Source: Bacteroidota bacterium
Lineage (GTDB): Bacteria; Bacteroidota; Bacteroidia; Chitinophagales; Chitinophagaceae
Length of the DNA stretch: 32,124 nucleotides
Direction: 5' to 3'
NCBI GenBank assembly: GCA_018268135.1
Contig: JAFDXD010000049.1
Coordinates: forward strand, 1-32,124
Part shown: positions 1 to 8,872 of the stretch, piece after piece
Layout: each line of letters opens with the position of its first letter
Numbering within the stretch: the first letter of the stretch is position 1
The notes under the pieces: generated by a model
Told to the model about the DNA's origin: nothing
Databases searched by the model: none
The model's input: the letters and a program-made list of their open reading frames with translations, nothing else
Translations under genes and position numbers: made by a program

Positions 1-1341
1 CTCATACAAAAAATTGAAAAAGGATTAAAGAACCGTAAAAAAGGCAAACCCGTTCGTTTTGTATTTGATAAAGATATAGATGTATCGCTACTAACGTATT
101 TGGTTAAACGCCTAAACCTTAGCCAGAAAGAAAATATTATACCCGGGGGGCGCATTCATAATTTTAAAGATTTTATGAATTTCCCCGAAACTGTTTTCAC
201 TCAAAAAAATCTGCGCAAAAAACCATTTACACATCCCATGCTCCGCTCTGTAAATAGTGTAACCGGGGTGATATTAAATCAGGATGTACTCCTCGATTTT
301 CCCTATCATTCATTTGAAAGCGTCATTGATTTATTAAGAGAAGCAGCCATTGACCCAAATGTAGTAAGCATTAAAATAACCTGTTACCGGTTGGCGCCAA
401 AGTCCACTATTATCAATGCTCTTACCAATGCTGTACGCAATGGCAAATTGGTGACCGTAGTACTGGAGCTTAGAGCAAGGTTTGATGAAGAAGCAAACCT
501 GGAGTGGAAAACAGAGCTGGAAGATGCCGGAGTAAAAGTGCTAATAGGCGTGCCCGGCCTAAAGGTTCATGCTAAGCTTTGCTTAATAAAAAGAAGAGAA
601 AATGAGGTAACCACCCATTATGGATTTGTAAGCACCGGCAACTTAAATGAAAAAACCGCATTGGTATATGCCGACCACTGCCTCCTCACAGCTAACAGAA
701 GCATCATGGCCGATGTAAACAGGATATTCACCTACCTCGAAAGCCCCAAAACAAGAGCCAAATTATTGAAAGACTGCAAAACTTTGATAGTAAGCCCCGT
801 TAGTATGCGCAAGCAAATGCTCACTCTCATTAATAAAGAAATAAAAACTGCAAAAAATAAAAAAGAGGCGGCTATCATTTTAAAATTAAATTCACTAAGC
901 GATACAGTACTCATAGAAAAACTTTATGAAGCTGCCAAGGCAGGGGTTAATATTAAAATGATTATCCGGGGAATTTGCTGCATGCTTACTCAAAACAAAA
1001 AATTTAAACATCCCGTACTCGCTATAAGTATCGTAGATGAATACCTGGAGCATGCAAGGGTAATGGTTTTTAAAAATGGCGGAAGGCAAAAAGTATTTAT
1101 TTCTTCGGCAGACTGGATGGTACGCAATATTGATCATCGCATAGAAGTAACCTGCCCTATTATTGAAAAAAATATCCGCACCGAATTAATCGACATCCTC
1201 AACATACAACTTAATGATAATACCAAGGCAAGAATATTAGATAATGAACAATCTAATAATTACATAAACCCACGCAATAAGGTAAAAATTCGCAGCCAGG
1301 TAGAAACTTATAATTACCTCTATCGCAAATCAGGCTCTTAA
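1..1341 (+). CDS. ppk1: Polyphosphate kinase 1, C-terminal 446 residues (gene enters from the left)
   Basis: Reversibly transfers the terminal phosphate of ATP to a growing polyphosphate chain. The frame is open from base 1, so the N-terminal third of this roughly 700-residue family lies outside the window. Visible PPK1 hallmarks are the GGRIHNFKDF block, SIKITCYR and ARFDEEAN (the family's Mg-binding Arg positions), VPGLKVHAK with the phosphorylated His at visible residue 190, and YLEHARVMVF with the second catalytic His at visible residue 351. These lie in the two phospholipase-D-like C-terminal domains, both intact. The stop is TAA at 1339-1341. A Ppx/GppA phosphatase follows directly, so synthesis and degradation of polyphosphate are encoded side by side. 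Confidence 0.97.
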   Translation, partial: LIQKIEKGLKNRKKGKPVRFVFDKDIDVSLLTYLVKRLNLSQKENIIPGGRIHNFKDFMNFPETVFTQKNLRKKPFTHPMLRSVNSVTGVILNQDVLLDFPYHSFESVIDLLREAAIDPNVVSIKITCYRLAPKSTIINALTNAVRNGKLVTVVLELRARFDEEANLEWKTELEDAGVKVLIGVPGLKVHAKLCLIKRRENEVTTHYGFVSTGNLNEKTALVYADHCLLTANRSIMADVNRIFTYLESPKTRAKLLKDCKTLIVSPVSMRKQMLTLINKEIKTAKNKKEAAIILKLNSLSDTVLIEKLYEAAKAGVNIKMIIRGICCMLTQNKKFKHPVLAISIVDEYLEHARVMVFKNGGRQKVFISSADWMVRNIDHRIEVTCPIIEKNIRTELIDILNIQLNDNTKARILDNEQSNNYINPRNKVKIRSQVETYNYLYRKSGS

Positions 1342-1354
1342 ATTTTTCTACCCC

Positions 1355-1362
1355 TATTTTTG
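1355..1362 (+). promoter_or_regulatory. Bacteroidota -7 promoter element TATTTTTG for the Ppx/GppA gene
   Basis: TATTTTTG fits the Bacteroidota -7 consensus TAnnTTTG. It lies 14 bases after the ppk1 stop. No TTG is seen 19 bases upstream, so only one half of the promoter is recognisable. If used, transcription would begin around 1366-1370, placing the TTG codon at 1360 outside the message. Confidence 0.45.
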
Positions 1363-1401
1363 CAGTATAATTATTTAAAACGACCTTTAAATAAAAAAAA
1401 A

Positions 1402-2304
1402 TTGATACTGGCAGCAATAGATATTGGCAGCAATGCAGCAAGGTTACTCATTACAAAAGTAACTACAGACAATAAAGGCAAACCGGTATTTACAAAGATG
1501 AACCTGGTAAGAGTACCGCTACGCCTTGGTTTTGATGTATTTGAAACCAACAGCATTTCTCCCGAAAAAATAAAGATGTTTGTACATACAATGCAATCAT
1601 TCAGGTATATGATCAGCGCCTATCAGGCAGAAGCTGTAAAAGCCTGCGCCACCAGCGCCATGAGAGATGCCCAAAATGCTGACCAAATTATCCAACAAAT
1701 AAAAAAAGAAACAGGCATACAAATAGAAGTAATTAGCGGCGATATGGAAGCCAATTTAATTTACGAAAATCATATAGCCGAAAACATGGACACCAACCAT
1801 AGTTATATGTACATAGATGTAGGCGGCGGTAGTACAGAAATTTCTTTTTTCAGCAATGGCATTTTAATTTTTAAAAAATCATTTAATATTGGCACCATAA
1901 GGTTATTAAAAAAATTGGTAACCGATATAGAATGGGAGTCTTTAAAAAACACCATCAAAGCAGTTACAAAAGGCCACAACGAAGTAGTAGCCATTGGAAG
2001 CGGAGGCAACATCAATAAAATATTTTCTATCAGCAGGCGAAAAGACGGAAAGCCCCTCCCACTCGAGCTTTTAAAAGATTATTACAAAGAGTTAGATGCC
2101 GTACCCCTGCAAGACAGGATAGAAAAATACGGCTTGAAAGCCGACAGGGCCGATGTAATAGTGCCGGCATTGCAGATTTATGTAAATGTAATGCGCTGGG
2201 CAAATGCTTCCGAAATATATGTTCCAAAAATAGGATTGGCAGATGGCCTCATACAGCACCTTTGGGGCGAAATAAAAAACAAAAAAATTATACCGGCATC
2301 ATAA
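1402..2304 (+). CDS. Ppx/GppA family phosphatase (exopolyphosphatase)
   Basis: Predicted to hydrolyse terminal phosphate from polyphosphate, or pppGpp to ppGpp; sequence alone does not separate the two. It belongs to the ASKHA fold: AAIDIGSNAARLLI near the N terminus is the first phosphate-binding loop, YIDVGGGSTEISFF is the second, and AIGSGGNINKIFS is the later Gly-rich motif. At about 300 residues it is the short form without the C-terminal HD domain of long Ppx proteins. The frame also opens at TTG 1360, but that codon lies inside a TATTTTTG promoter element, so TTG 1402 (giving MILAAIDIGSN) is preferred; this choice is inference. It sits 3' of ppk1 on the same strand. Confidence 0.88.
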   Translation: MILAAIDIGSNAARLLITKVTTDNKGKPVFTKMNLVRVPLRLGFDVFETNSISPEKIKMFVHTMQSFRYMISAYQAEAVKACATSAMRDAQNADQIIQQIKKETGIQIEVISGDMEANLIYENHIAENMDTNHSYMYIDVGGGSTEISFFSNGILIFKKSFNIGTIRLLKKLVTDIEWESLKNTIKAVTKGHNEVVAIGSGGNINKIFSISRRKDGKPLPLELLKDYYKELDAVPLQDRIEKYGLKADRADVIVPALQIYVNVMRWANASEIYVPKIGLADGLIQHLWGEIKNKKIIPAS

Positions 2305-2346
2305 AATAATTTGCCTTTTAATGCTTCTATCAACAAATAAACTATC

Positions 2347-3162
2347 ATGTCAATACACAAAGAAGTAAAAAAAATAACTACCCATACCCTGCAAAAAATG
2401 AAGGAGGCAGGCGAAAAAATATCAATGCTTACGGCTTATGATTATTCATTTGCAAAACTTATTGACGCAGCAGGTATTGATATTATTTTAGTAGGCGATA
2501 GCGCCAGCAATGTAATGGCAGGCCACGAAACTACGCTCCCCATCACCCTCGATCAAATGATTTACCATGCACAAAGCGTAGTACGGGGTGTACAAAAATG
2601 CCTCGTAGTGGTTGATCTTCCCTTTGGGTCCTACCAGGGCAATTCAAAAGAAGCGCTCAACTCTGCCATACGCATCATGAAAGAAACAGGCGGCCACTCC
2701 ATCAAGTTAGAAGGCGGCGAAGAAATTGTAGAATCTGTAAAACGCATCATCAGCACCGGCATTCCCGTAATGGGCCACCTGGGTCTTACGCCACAAAGTA
2801 TTTATAAATTTGGCACATACAGCGTACGTGCCAAAGAAACAGAAGAAGCAGAAAAACTAAAAAAAGATGCCTTGCTATTGCAAGAAGCAGGCTGCTTTGC
2901 CATAGTGCTCGAAAAAATTCCGGCAGCCCTTGCTGCAGAAGTTACACAAAGCCTGCATATACCCACCATCGGTATTGGCGCAGGTGGCGCCTGCGATGGG
3001 CAGGTACTCGTAATGCACGATATGCTCGGCATCAATTCCGAATTTAAACCACGTTTTTTGAGGCAATATGTAAATCTGAACAATCTTGTAACTACCGCAG
3101 TACAGCAATACATCAGCGATGTAAAAGACGGACAATTTCCCAACCAAAATGAACAATATTAA
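2347..3162 (+). CDS. panB: 3-methyl-2-oxobutanoate hydroxymethyltransferase
   Basis: First committed step of pantothenate synthesis: transfers a hydroxymethyl group from 5,10-methylene-tetrahydrofolate to 2-oxoisovalerate, giving ketopantoate, in the cytosol. The whole 271-residue protein follows Pan[13 protein letters not shown] near residue 27, [20 protein letters not shown] with the Mg-ligand Asp, [23 protein letters not shown], and FAIVLEKIP with the catalytic Glu. Length and ends are normal for the family. ATG 2347 is 42 bases after the phosphatase stop. No clear promoter separates them, so the two may be co-transcribed although they are functionally unrelated. No panC or panD is present in the window. 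Confidence 0.96.
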   Translation: MSIHKEVKKITTHTLQKMKEAGEKISMLTAYDYSFAKLIDAAGIDIILVGDSASNVMAGHETTLPITLDQMIYHAQSVVRGVQKCLVVVDLPFGSYQGNSKEALNSAIRIMKETGGHSIKLEGGEEIVESVKRIISTGIPVMGHLGLTPQSIYKFGTYSVRAKETEEAEKLKKDALLLQEAGCFAIVLEKIPAALAAEVTQSLHIPTIGIGAGGACDGQVLVMHDMLGINSEFKPRFLRQYVNLNNLVTTAVQQYISDVKDGQFPNQNEQY

Positions 3163-3434
3163 ATAATTTCAGTACGCAGGCATACTACTATATTTCAGCA
3201 TCAGCCCTGCTATCCGCTTCTACTCCGGCACAAAGGCCACACACCCGTCCTCACCGGGGTATCCGCTACTATCAGGCGTATGGTGTCAGGCATCCATACC
3301 ACTATCAGCATTTAAACAGCAGGCAAATATTAAATAAATTGTATTAAGTATAATAAGCACCAAACAAATTTGCAAGGATTGGGCCTCATAATAAAAGCAT
3401 TCTCTAAAATTGTCATAAAGCAAATACTACTACT
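3163..3434 (+). repeat. Non-coding stretch with repeat-like, GC-richer core
   Basis: No coding frame is supported here. The core is richer in GC than its surroundings and has internal direct repetition. TATCCGCT occurs at 3211-3218 and 3260-3267, each followed by a similar CTA-containing tail. CATACTACTAT (from 3181) resembles CATACCACTAT (from 3295), each followed by CAGCAT. A short hairpin, GTATGG / CCATAC, lies in about 3278-3299. From memory, motifs of the form TATCCGCTnCTATC with CACAAAGG occur in dispersed intergenic repeats of Bacteroidota; membership of such a family is inference. Confidence 0.4.
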
Positions 3435-3442
3435 TATTTTTG
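3410..3442 (+). promoter_or_regulatory. Promoter of the BtuB-like receptor gene (TTG and TATTTTTG)
   Basis: TATTTTTG at 3435-3442 matches the -7 consensus. The nearest upstream TTG (3410-3412) is 22 bases away, slightly more than the usual 19-21. The ATG at 3464 lies 21 bases after the element. Confidence 0.5.
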
Positions 3443-3463
3443 CCGCAAATTCTATTTTTCTTT

Positions 3464-5362
3464 ATGAGAAAATATTTTACCATAGCATTCATATTTTTAT
3501 GCTCACAGGCAAATACTCAAAACATCATTGACCTCAACCCCATCAGCATTACCACCACCCGTGCTGCACAAAAAATTTCTGAAACAGGAAGAAGCATTAG
3601 CATCATCGACGGAAAAACCATCAGCAAACTTCCCATACATTCATTAGATGAATTATTAAAATACAGCGCCTCGGTAGAAGTACAGCAACGGGGCCCCGAT
3701 GGCGCACAAGCCGATATTGTAATTAGAGGTGGCACTTTTCAGCAGGTACTGGTATTATTAGATGGCGTAAAAATTAACGACCCCATCACCGGGCATTTTA
3801 ATGCCTACATGCCCATTGCCACATCGCAAATAGAGCGTATCGAAATATTAAAAGGCCCTGCAGCAGCAGCCTACGGCAGCGAAGCAGTAGGTGGTGTAAT
3901 CAATATCATCAGCAAAACTTTTGCATCATTTAAAAAAGAAAAAAGCATTCAGCGTAATGCCTCCATTACTACCGGCGAATATGGCTACCTTGCTGCCGCA
4001 GCAGGCATTTACAAAACCGGAAATAAAATAAATTATTCCATTGCGGCAAATACCAATAATGCCAATGGCCAATTGCTAAGAAGCAGCAACAGAGGCTATT
4101 TTCATACCAATACTTTTTCTGCCAATGCAGGCATACCACTACAACATAACTGGACATTATTTTTACAAAGCAGCTACGACAGCCGCAATTTTGCAGCTCA
4201 AAATTTTTATACCAGCTTCACCAGCGATACTGCTACAGAAAAAGTAAATACATTTTTCAACCATCTAAAACTTAAACAAAGTACTGCTACCACCACTAAC
4301 GAAATAGATGCATCTTACAAAAACAGCTCTGACCATTACGAATACAATAAAACCGCTCAGGCAAATAATAATAAATCAGGGGCATTTAGTGTACAATATC
4401 TTCATACAAAAAAATCTACACTACATTTTACCTATAACTATGGCATCTCCGGCGAATACAAAACCATCACATCAAACGACAGGGGTAATCATAGCAATCA
4501 AAATGCCGCCATTTTTGGAACTGCTATTTATAAAATCAAACAACTATCCATCAATCCGGGGCTAAGGTTAGTATCAGATAAAAATTTTGGAACAGAAATA
4601 TTGCCACAGGCAAACCTCTCTTATAAAATAAATAACCTCATCTTAAAAGCCAATGCAGGCAGGGCTATCAGGGCAGCAGACTTTACAGAACGATACAATA
4701 ATTATAATAAAACTTTAGTAACGGGCGGCAGTATTGGCAATCCCGATTTAACAGCAGAACGCTCATGGAGCTACGAAGCAGGCGCCGATTATTTGTTGCC
4801 TCATTTTAAAATTTCTTCTTCATTTTTTTATCGCAATCAACACAATGTAATTGATTTTGTAACCACTCCCTATGCAGATATGCCACGCAAAACCAACCTA
4901 AGCCCTACCGGCACTTATGCACTTGCTCAAAATGTAAAAAAAGTAAACACCTCCGGCATAGAAATAGACCTTACCTATACTCATAATTTTTCACTTACAC
5001 ATAGCCTTTATGTAAATGCAGATGCTACCTTTTTACATTCCACAAGCTCAGATGCTGCACCATCTTTTTATATTATTTCACATGCCAAAACACTGTTACA
5101 ACAAACCATACTTTATACTATCAAAAATTTTGGTTTAAGCCTTACCAGCATTTATAAAGAGCGTAATCCCCAGACTGCACCGGGTATTAATGCCTATATT
5201 TCTAAAAGTTACTGGCTGGTAAATGCAAAAGCTGAATATCGCTACAAAATAGCAACAGCCTTTATTGCCATTAATAATATTGGTAATATTCAATACAGCG
5301 ATTTGCTTGGCAGCAAAATGCCCGGAAGCTGGACCACAGGAGGCCTTTCAATAGCATTTTAA
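3464..5362 (+). CDS. TonB-dependent outer-membrane receptor, BtuB/CirA-like
   Basis: Outer-membrane beta-barrel that imports a scarce ligand such as a corrinoid or metal chelate, powered by TonB-ExbB-ExbD. The 632-residue product opens with a signal peptide (MRKYFTIAFIFLCSQANTQN). A TonB-box-like stretch (ISITTTRAAQKISETG) and a plug domain follow, with LLKYSASVEVQQRG, DIVIRGGTFQQVLVLLDG, ERIEILKGPAAAAYGSEAVGG and VINIISK. The rest is beta-barrel ending in GGLSIAF with a C-terminal Phe. It has no N-terminal carboxypeptidase-like domain, unlike SusC receptors, and no SusD partner is adjacent. A TTG 24 bases upstream keeps the frame open but lies in the promoter, so ATG 3464 is chosen. BtuB is the nearest well-known relative; no cobalamin riboswitch signature was seen, so the ligand is open. 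Confidence 0.9.
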   Translation: MRKYFTIAFIFLCSQANTQNIIDLNPISITTTRAAQKISETGRSISIIDGKTISKLPIHSLDELLKYSASVEVQQRGPDGAQADIVIRGGTFQQVLVLLDGVKINDPITGHFNAYMPIATSQIERIEILKGPAAAAYGSEAVGGVINIISKTFASFKKEKSIQRNASITTGEYGYLAAAAGIYKTGNKINYSIAANTNNANGQLLRSSNRGYFHTNTFSANAGIPLQHNWTLFLQSSYDSRNFAAQNFYTSFTSDTATEKVNTFFNHLKLKQSTATTTNEIDASYKNSSDHYEYNKTAQANNNKSGAFSVQYLHTKKSTLHFTYNYGISGEYKTITSNDRGNHSNQNAAIFGTAIYKIKQLSINPGLRLVSDKNFGTEILPQANLSYKINNLILKANAGRAIRAADFTERYNNYNKTLVTGGSIGNPDLTAERSWSYEAGADYLLPHFKISSSFFYRNQHNVIDFVTTPYADMPRKTNLSPTGTYALAQNVKKVNTSGIEIDLTYTHNFSLTHSLYVNADATFLHSTSSDAAPSFYIISHAKTLLQQTILYTIKNFGLSLTSIYKERNPQTAPGINAYISKSYWLVNAKAEYRYKIATAFIAINNIGNIQYSDLLGSKMPGSWTTGGLSIAF

Positions 5363-5399
5363 ATAGTAACTTACAGGCTTAAAAAACACAAATTTTTAT

Positions 5400-6926
5400 A
5401 TGGGATCTTTTTTAAAAACACTCAACATAAAACCGGTTAACCCCGGCGTATCTACCGGGCTTACCTGGTTAAAATCAAAAGGAGAAACTATCACTTCTTA
5501 CTCACCCGTAAATGGTAAGGAGATTGCAAAGGTTACATGTGCCGACAAAAAAACGTATGATGCCGTTATTGAAAAATCAAAAAAAGCTTTTGAAATATGG
5601 AGGCAATGGCCGGCTCCAAAGCGTGGCGAAATTGTACGTCAGGTAGGGCTTGAATTAAGAAAATACAAAGAACCACTCGGCCAGTTAGTAAGTTTTGAAA
5701 TGGGCAAAAGCCTTCAGGAAGGCATGGGCGAAGTACAGGAGATGATTGATATTTGCGACTTTGCAGTAGGCCTCTCAAGGCAGCTACATGGCTTAACCAT
5801 GCACAGCGAAAGGCCTGGGCACAGAATGTACGAGCAATATCATCCTCTGGGGCCGGTAGGCATTATTTCGGCATTTAATTTTCCGGTAGCAGTATGGAGC
5901 TGGAACAGTATGTTGGCCTGGGTTTGCGGAGATGTAGCCATTTGGAAACCCAGCGAAAAAACTCCCTTGTGTGCCGTGGCCTGCCAAAATATTATTCAGC
6001 TTGTTTTCAAAAAAAATAATGTGCCCGAAGGAGTTTGCAGTTTAATAACCGGTGGCAGAGAAGTGGGCGAATGGTTAAGCACCGACAACCGCATACCATT
6101 AATATCTGCAACCGGAAGCACCCGCATGGGCAAAGCAGTAGCGGCAGCCGTAGGCCAAAGGTTGGGCAAAAGCCTCTTAGAGCTTGGCGGCAATAATGCC
6201 ATCATCATTTCGCAGGATGCTGATTTAAAAATTGCCATTACAGCAGCAGTATTTGGCGCTGTAGGCACTGCAGGACAGCGCTGTACCAGCACCCGCAGGC
6301 TTATCATTCATCAAAAAATTTACAATAAGTTTAAAGCATTATTGCAACAATCTTATAGCCAGTTAAAAATTGGTAATCCTCTTCTTGAAAAAAACCATGT
6401 AGGCCCGTTGATAGATAAAGAAGCAGTAGCCATGTACCTCGATGCTATAAAAAAATGCAAGGCCCAATCTGGAAATTTTATTGTAGAAGGAGCTGTGCTA
6501 AAAGGAAAAGGTTACGAAAGCGGTTGCTATGTAAAGCCCTGCATTGCCGAGGTAAAAAATAATTTTGAAATAGTGCAGCACGAAACCTTTGCCCCTATCT
6601 TATACATTATGAAATATGATACCATGGAAGAGGCCATTGCCATGCAGAATGATGTACCCCAGGGCCTTTCATCCTCTGTAATTACTAATAACCTCAGGGA
6701 GGCCGAGTTGTTTTTATCGCAGGCAGGCAGCGACTGTGGTATTGCTAATGTAAATATTGGTACCTCCGGCGCTGAAATTGGTGGCGCATTTGGCGGCGAA
6801 AAAGAAACAGGTGGCGGCCGTGAAAGCGGAAGCGATGCCTGGAAAGTTTACATGCGCCGGCAAACAAATACTATCAATTATACAGACAAGCTGCCACTTG
6901 CCCAGGGTATAAAGTTCGATTTATAG
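5400..6926 (+). CDS. Aldehyde dehydrogenase, ALDH7 (antiquitin-type; L-piperidine-6-carboxylate dehydrogenase-like)
   Basis: NAD(P)-dependent oxidation of an aldehyde to an acid. ALDH7 members typically convert 2-aminoadipate semialdehyde / piperidine-6-carboxylate in lysine breakdown. The sequence has the ALDH core: GPVGIISAFNFPVAVWSWN and WKPSEKTPL (cofactor site), SATGSTRMGK, the general base Glu261 in LELGGNNAI, and the nucleophile Cys295 in GTAGQRCTSTRRL. The C-terminal GGAFGGEKETGGGRESGSD block and the NNAI wording after ELGG are typical of ALDH7. At 508 residues it is full length. ATG 5400 is 37 bases after the receptor stop. No other lysine-degradation gene is nearby, so the substrate rests on family membership only. 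Confidence 0.9.
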   Translation: MGSFLKTLNIKPVNPGVSTGLTWLKSKGETITSYSPVNGKEIAKVTCADKKTYDAVIEKSKKAFEIWRQWPAPKRGEIVRQVGLELRKYKEPLGQLVSFEMGKSLQEGMGEVQEMIDICDFAVGLSRQLHGLTMHSERPGHRMYEQYHPLGPVGIISAFNFPVAVWSWNSMLAWVCGDVAIWKPSEKTPLCAVACQNIIQLVFKKNNVPEGVCSLITGGREVGEWLSTDNRIPLISATGSTRMGKAVAAAVGQRLGKSLLELGGNNAIIISQDADLKIAITAAVFGAVGTAGQRCTSTRRLIIHQKIYNKFKALLQQSYSQLKIGNPLLEKNHVGPLIDKEAVAMYLDAIKKCKAQSGNFIVEGAVLKGKGYESGCYVKPCIAEVKNNFEIVQHETFAPILYIMKYDTMEEAIAMQNDVPQGLSSSVITNNLREAELFLSQAGSDCGIANVNIGTSGAEIGGAFGGEKETGGGRESGSDAWKVYMRRQTNTINYTDKLPLAQGIKFDL

Positions 6927-6941
6927 TGCAAATACCAATGA

Positions 6942-6982
6942 CAGGCAAGGCCTTGCATCTTTCCTTTGCAAAGCTTTGCCTG
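6942..6982 (+). terminator. Strong hairpin after the ALDH7 gene
   Basis: The 16-base arms at 6942-6957 and 6967-6982 pair with one G-T wobble and one mismatch around a 9-base loop. It begins 15 bases after the ALDH stop. Only a short T tract follows, so termination is likely but not certain. Confidence 0.5.
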
Positions 6983-7086
6983 CCCTGTTTAACAGCCTGT
7001 AAGCACTGCTTATACAATAACAATTTATAAACATTAAAATTTTTATAATAAATGATGGCTGGTATTTAAAAATGAATCAATACCGC

Positions 7087-7094
7087 TACTTTCG
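7087..7094 (+). promoter_or_regulatory. Possible -7 element TACTTTCG for the S8 protease gene
   Basis: Seven of eight positions match TAnnTTTG (C in place of the last T). It lies 23 bases before the ATG. No -33 TTG is evident, so the call is weak. Confidence 0.25.
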
Positions 7095-7117
7095 CTGATT
7101 ATTAATTTAAAAAAGTT

Positions 7118-8794
7118 ATGCATAAAATTTCAGTCAATTTCATTGCGGCCCTCTTATTTTGCGGAAGCATATTTGGGCAAACAAAAGCCAAAGTAATCAT
7201 AAAAGACGTACCCAATAATTGGTACCAACTCGACCATGCCACTACTGGTTTTAATGGCATCAGCCTCGACAAAGCTTATGATTTTATCAAAGCAAAAAAA
7301 TTAAAAAGTACTCGTATAACCGTAGCCGTTATAGATAGCGGTATTGATACTTTACATGAAGACCTTAAACCCATTTTATGGACCAACCCTAAAGAAATAC
7401 CCGGCAATGGCATTGATGATGACCACAATGGATACATTGATGATGTGCATGGTTGGAATTTTTTAGGCGGTAAAGACGGCCGAAATGTAAAAGAAGACAG
7501 TTATGAAGGCGCAAGGGTTTACTATGCGTTAAAAAGTAAATGGGAAGGAAAAGACATTGATGAATCTACCCTATCTGACAACGATAAAAAAGAATATGAA
7601 ACTTATTTGCGTGCAAAAGAAAAGACCGTAGGCGATGCAGACCTGAGCCAACTTCCCTTAATGAAGGCAATGCTCAACAGGCTTACAAATGGAGATTCTA
7701 TTATAAAAAAAGAACTAGGAAAAGATGAATATACCGTAAAAGATTTAAAAACATATACCCCTACTGATTTAGATGCCAGGGCTACCAAAGGTATCATCGA
7801 AAATATTTCTAAAATAAATAATAGCGACGACATCTCTAATGTACAACTGATAGAAGAATTAAAAGGAGATATCAGGAAAGCAGATGCAGCCTCTACCCCG
7901 CCAAAAGATTTTCGTAAAGAAATTGTACAAGATGATGAAACAAATATAAATGACCGTGATTATGGCAACAATAATATAATGGCAGGCTCCCCTTTTCATG
8001 GTACGCATTGCTCAGGTATCATTGCCGCAGTAAGAGATAATGGCAAAGGCATTCAGGGCATTGCAGATAATGTAAGAATCATGATGGTACGTGCAGTACC
8101 CGATGGAGATGAGCATGACAAAGACATAGCCAATGCTATTCGCTATGCGGTTGACAATGGAGCAAGGGTTATCAGCATGAGCTTTGGAAAAGAATTTTCA
8201 CCACAAAAAAAATGGGTAGATGATGCATTTAAATATGCAGATAGCAAGGGAGTACTTTTAGTACATGCTGCCGGCAACGATTCTAAAGATGTAGATACTG
8301 CATATAATTTTCCAAACCCGGTTTATGCAGATGGCAGTGGCAGAGCAGACAACGTAATAACAGTAGGCGCAAGTGGCGATATGCTTAATGGCGGCATCAC
8401 TGCATTTTTTAGCAATTTTGGCAAAAAAGAAGTGGATGTATTTGCACCGGGCGTAAATATTTACTCAACCATACCCGGCGGAAATACTTATGGTAAAGCT
8501 AGTGGAACCAGTATGGCATGCCCTGTAGTAGCAGGTATTGCTGCCCTTATTTTAGAGCATTACCCTACCCTTACACCTGCACAATTAAAAGAAGCAATTG
8601 TAAAAACAGCAGTAGAGCCAAAAGATGATGTGTACATACCCGGCACTAAAGAAAAAGTAAAACTTAGCGATATATCTGTATCGGGTGGTATTGCAAATGC
8701 TTATGATGCCATAAAATATGCCAGCACCCTTAAGCCTGCAAAAAAACAAACAAAACTGCCCAAAACTATTATCAAAAAAAATAAAAGGGGCTAA
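7118..8794 (+). CDS. Secreted S8 (subtilisin-like) serine peptidase with long insertion
   Basis: Exported endopeptidase. The signal peptide covers about residues 1-21 (MHKISVNFIAALLFCGSIFG). The catalytic triad is complete: Asp73 in VAVIDSGIDTLHEDL, His294 in FHGTHCSGIIAAV and Ser465 in GTSMACPVVAGIAALI. The oxyanion Asn is in HAAGND. Asp and His are about 221 residues apart, against 32 in subtilisin BPN'. The extra segment (roughly residues 105-285) is charged and rich in Lys, Glu and Asp. The 558-residue product ends in a Lys-rich tail with no Por-type C-terminal sorting domain that I recognise. No propeptide-inhibitor domain is evident. ATG 7118 puts the signal peptide at the exact N terminus. 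Confidence 0.93.
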   Translation: MHKISVNFIAALLFCGSIFGQTKAKVIIKDVPNNWYQLDHATTGFNGISLDKAYDFIKAKKLKSTRITVAVIDSGIDTLHEDLKPILWTNPKEIPGNGIDDDHNGYIDDVHGWNFLGGKDGRNVKEDSYEGARVYYALKSKWEGKDIDESTLSDNDKKEYETYLRAKEKTVGDADLSQLPLMKAMLNRLTNGDSIIKKELGKDEYTVKDLKTYTPTDLDARATKGIIENISKINNSDDISNVQLIEELKGDIRKADAASTPPKDFRKEIVQDDETNINDRDYGNNNIMAGSPFHGTHCSGIIAAVRDNGKGIQGIADNVRIMMVRAVPDGDEHDKDIANAIRYAVDNGARVISMSFGKEFSPQKKWVDDAFKYADSKGVLLVHAAGNDSKDVDTAYNFPNPVYADGSGRADNVITVGASGDMLNGGITAFFSNFGKKEVDVFAPGVNIYSTIPGGNTYGKASGTSMACPVVAGIAALILEHYPTLTPAQLKEAIVKTAVEPKDDVYIPGTKEKVKLSDISVSGGIANAYDAIKYASTLKPAKKQTKLPKTIIKKNKRG

Positions 8795-8821
8795 CTTACC
8801 CTCATTCATTAATCTATTAAG

Positions 8822-8857
8822 TAAGCCGTTCTAAAAAATAAAGAACGGCTTATTTTT
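8822..8857 (+). terminator. Rho-independent terminator of the S8 protease gene
   Basis: Perfect 11-base arms (8822-8832 and 8842-8852) around a 9-base A-rich loop, followed by TTTTT. It begins 28 bases after the stop. Its right arm and T tract also form the -7 element of the next gene. Confidence 0.85.
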
Positions 8858-8858
8858 G
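8851..8858 (+). promoter_or_regulatory. -7 element TATTTTTG for the DinB-like gene, embedded in the terminator
   Basis: Full match to TAnnTTTG, sharing bases 8851-8857 with the upstream terminator. Expected transcription start is near 8862-8866, which favours ATG 8873 over ATG 8864. No TTG is seen at the -33 position. Confidence 0.5.
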
Positions 8859-8872
8859 CAAAAATGTTTATT

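Noticed and set aside
3163-3463. Cobalamin riboswitch ahead of the BtuB-like receptor
   Set aside because: I looked for a B12-box-like conserved core and the usual stem set and found none; the structured-looking part fits a repeat better.
4308-4565. Open frame overlapping the BtuB-like receptor
   Set aside because: It sits entirely inside the barrel region in another frame and shows no protein-like features.
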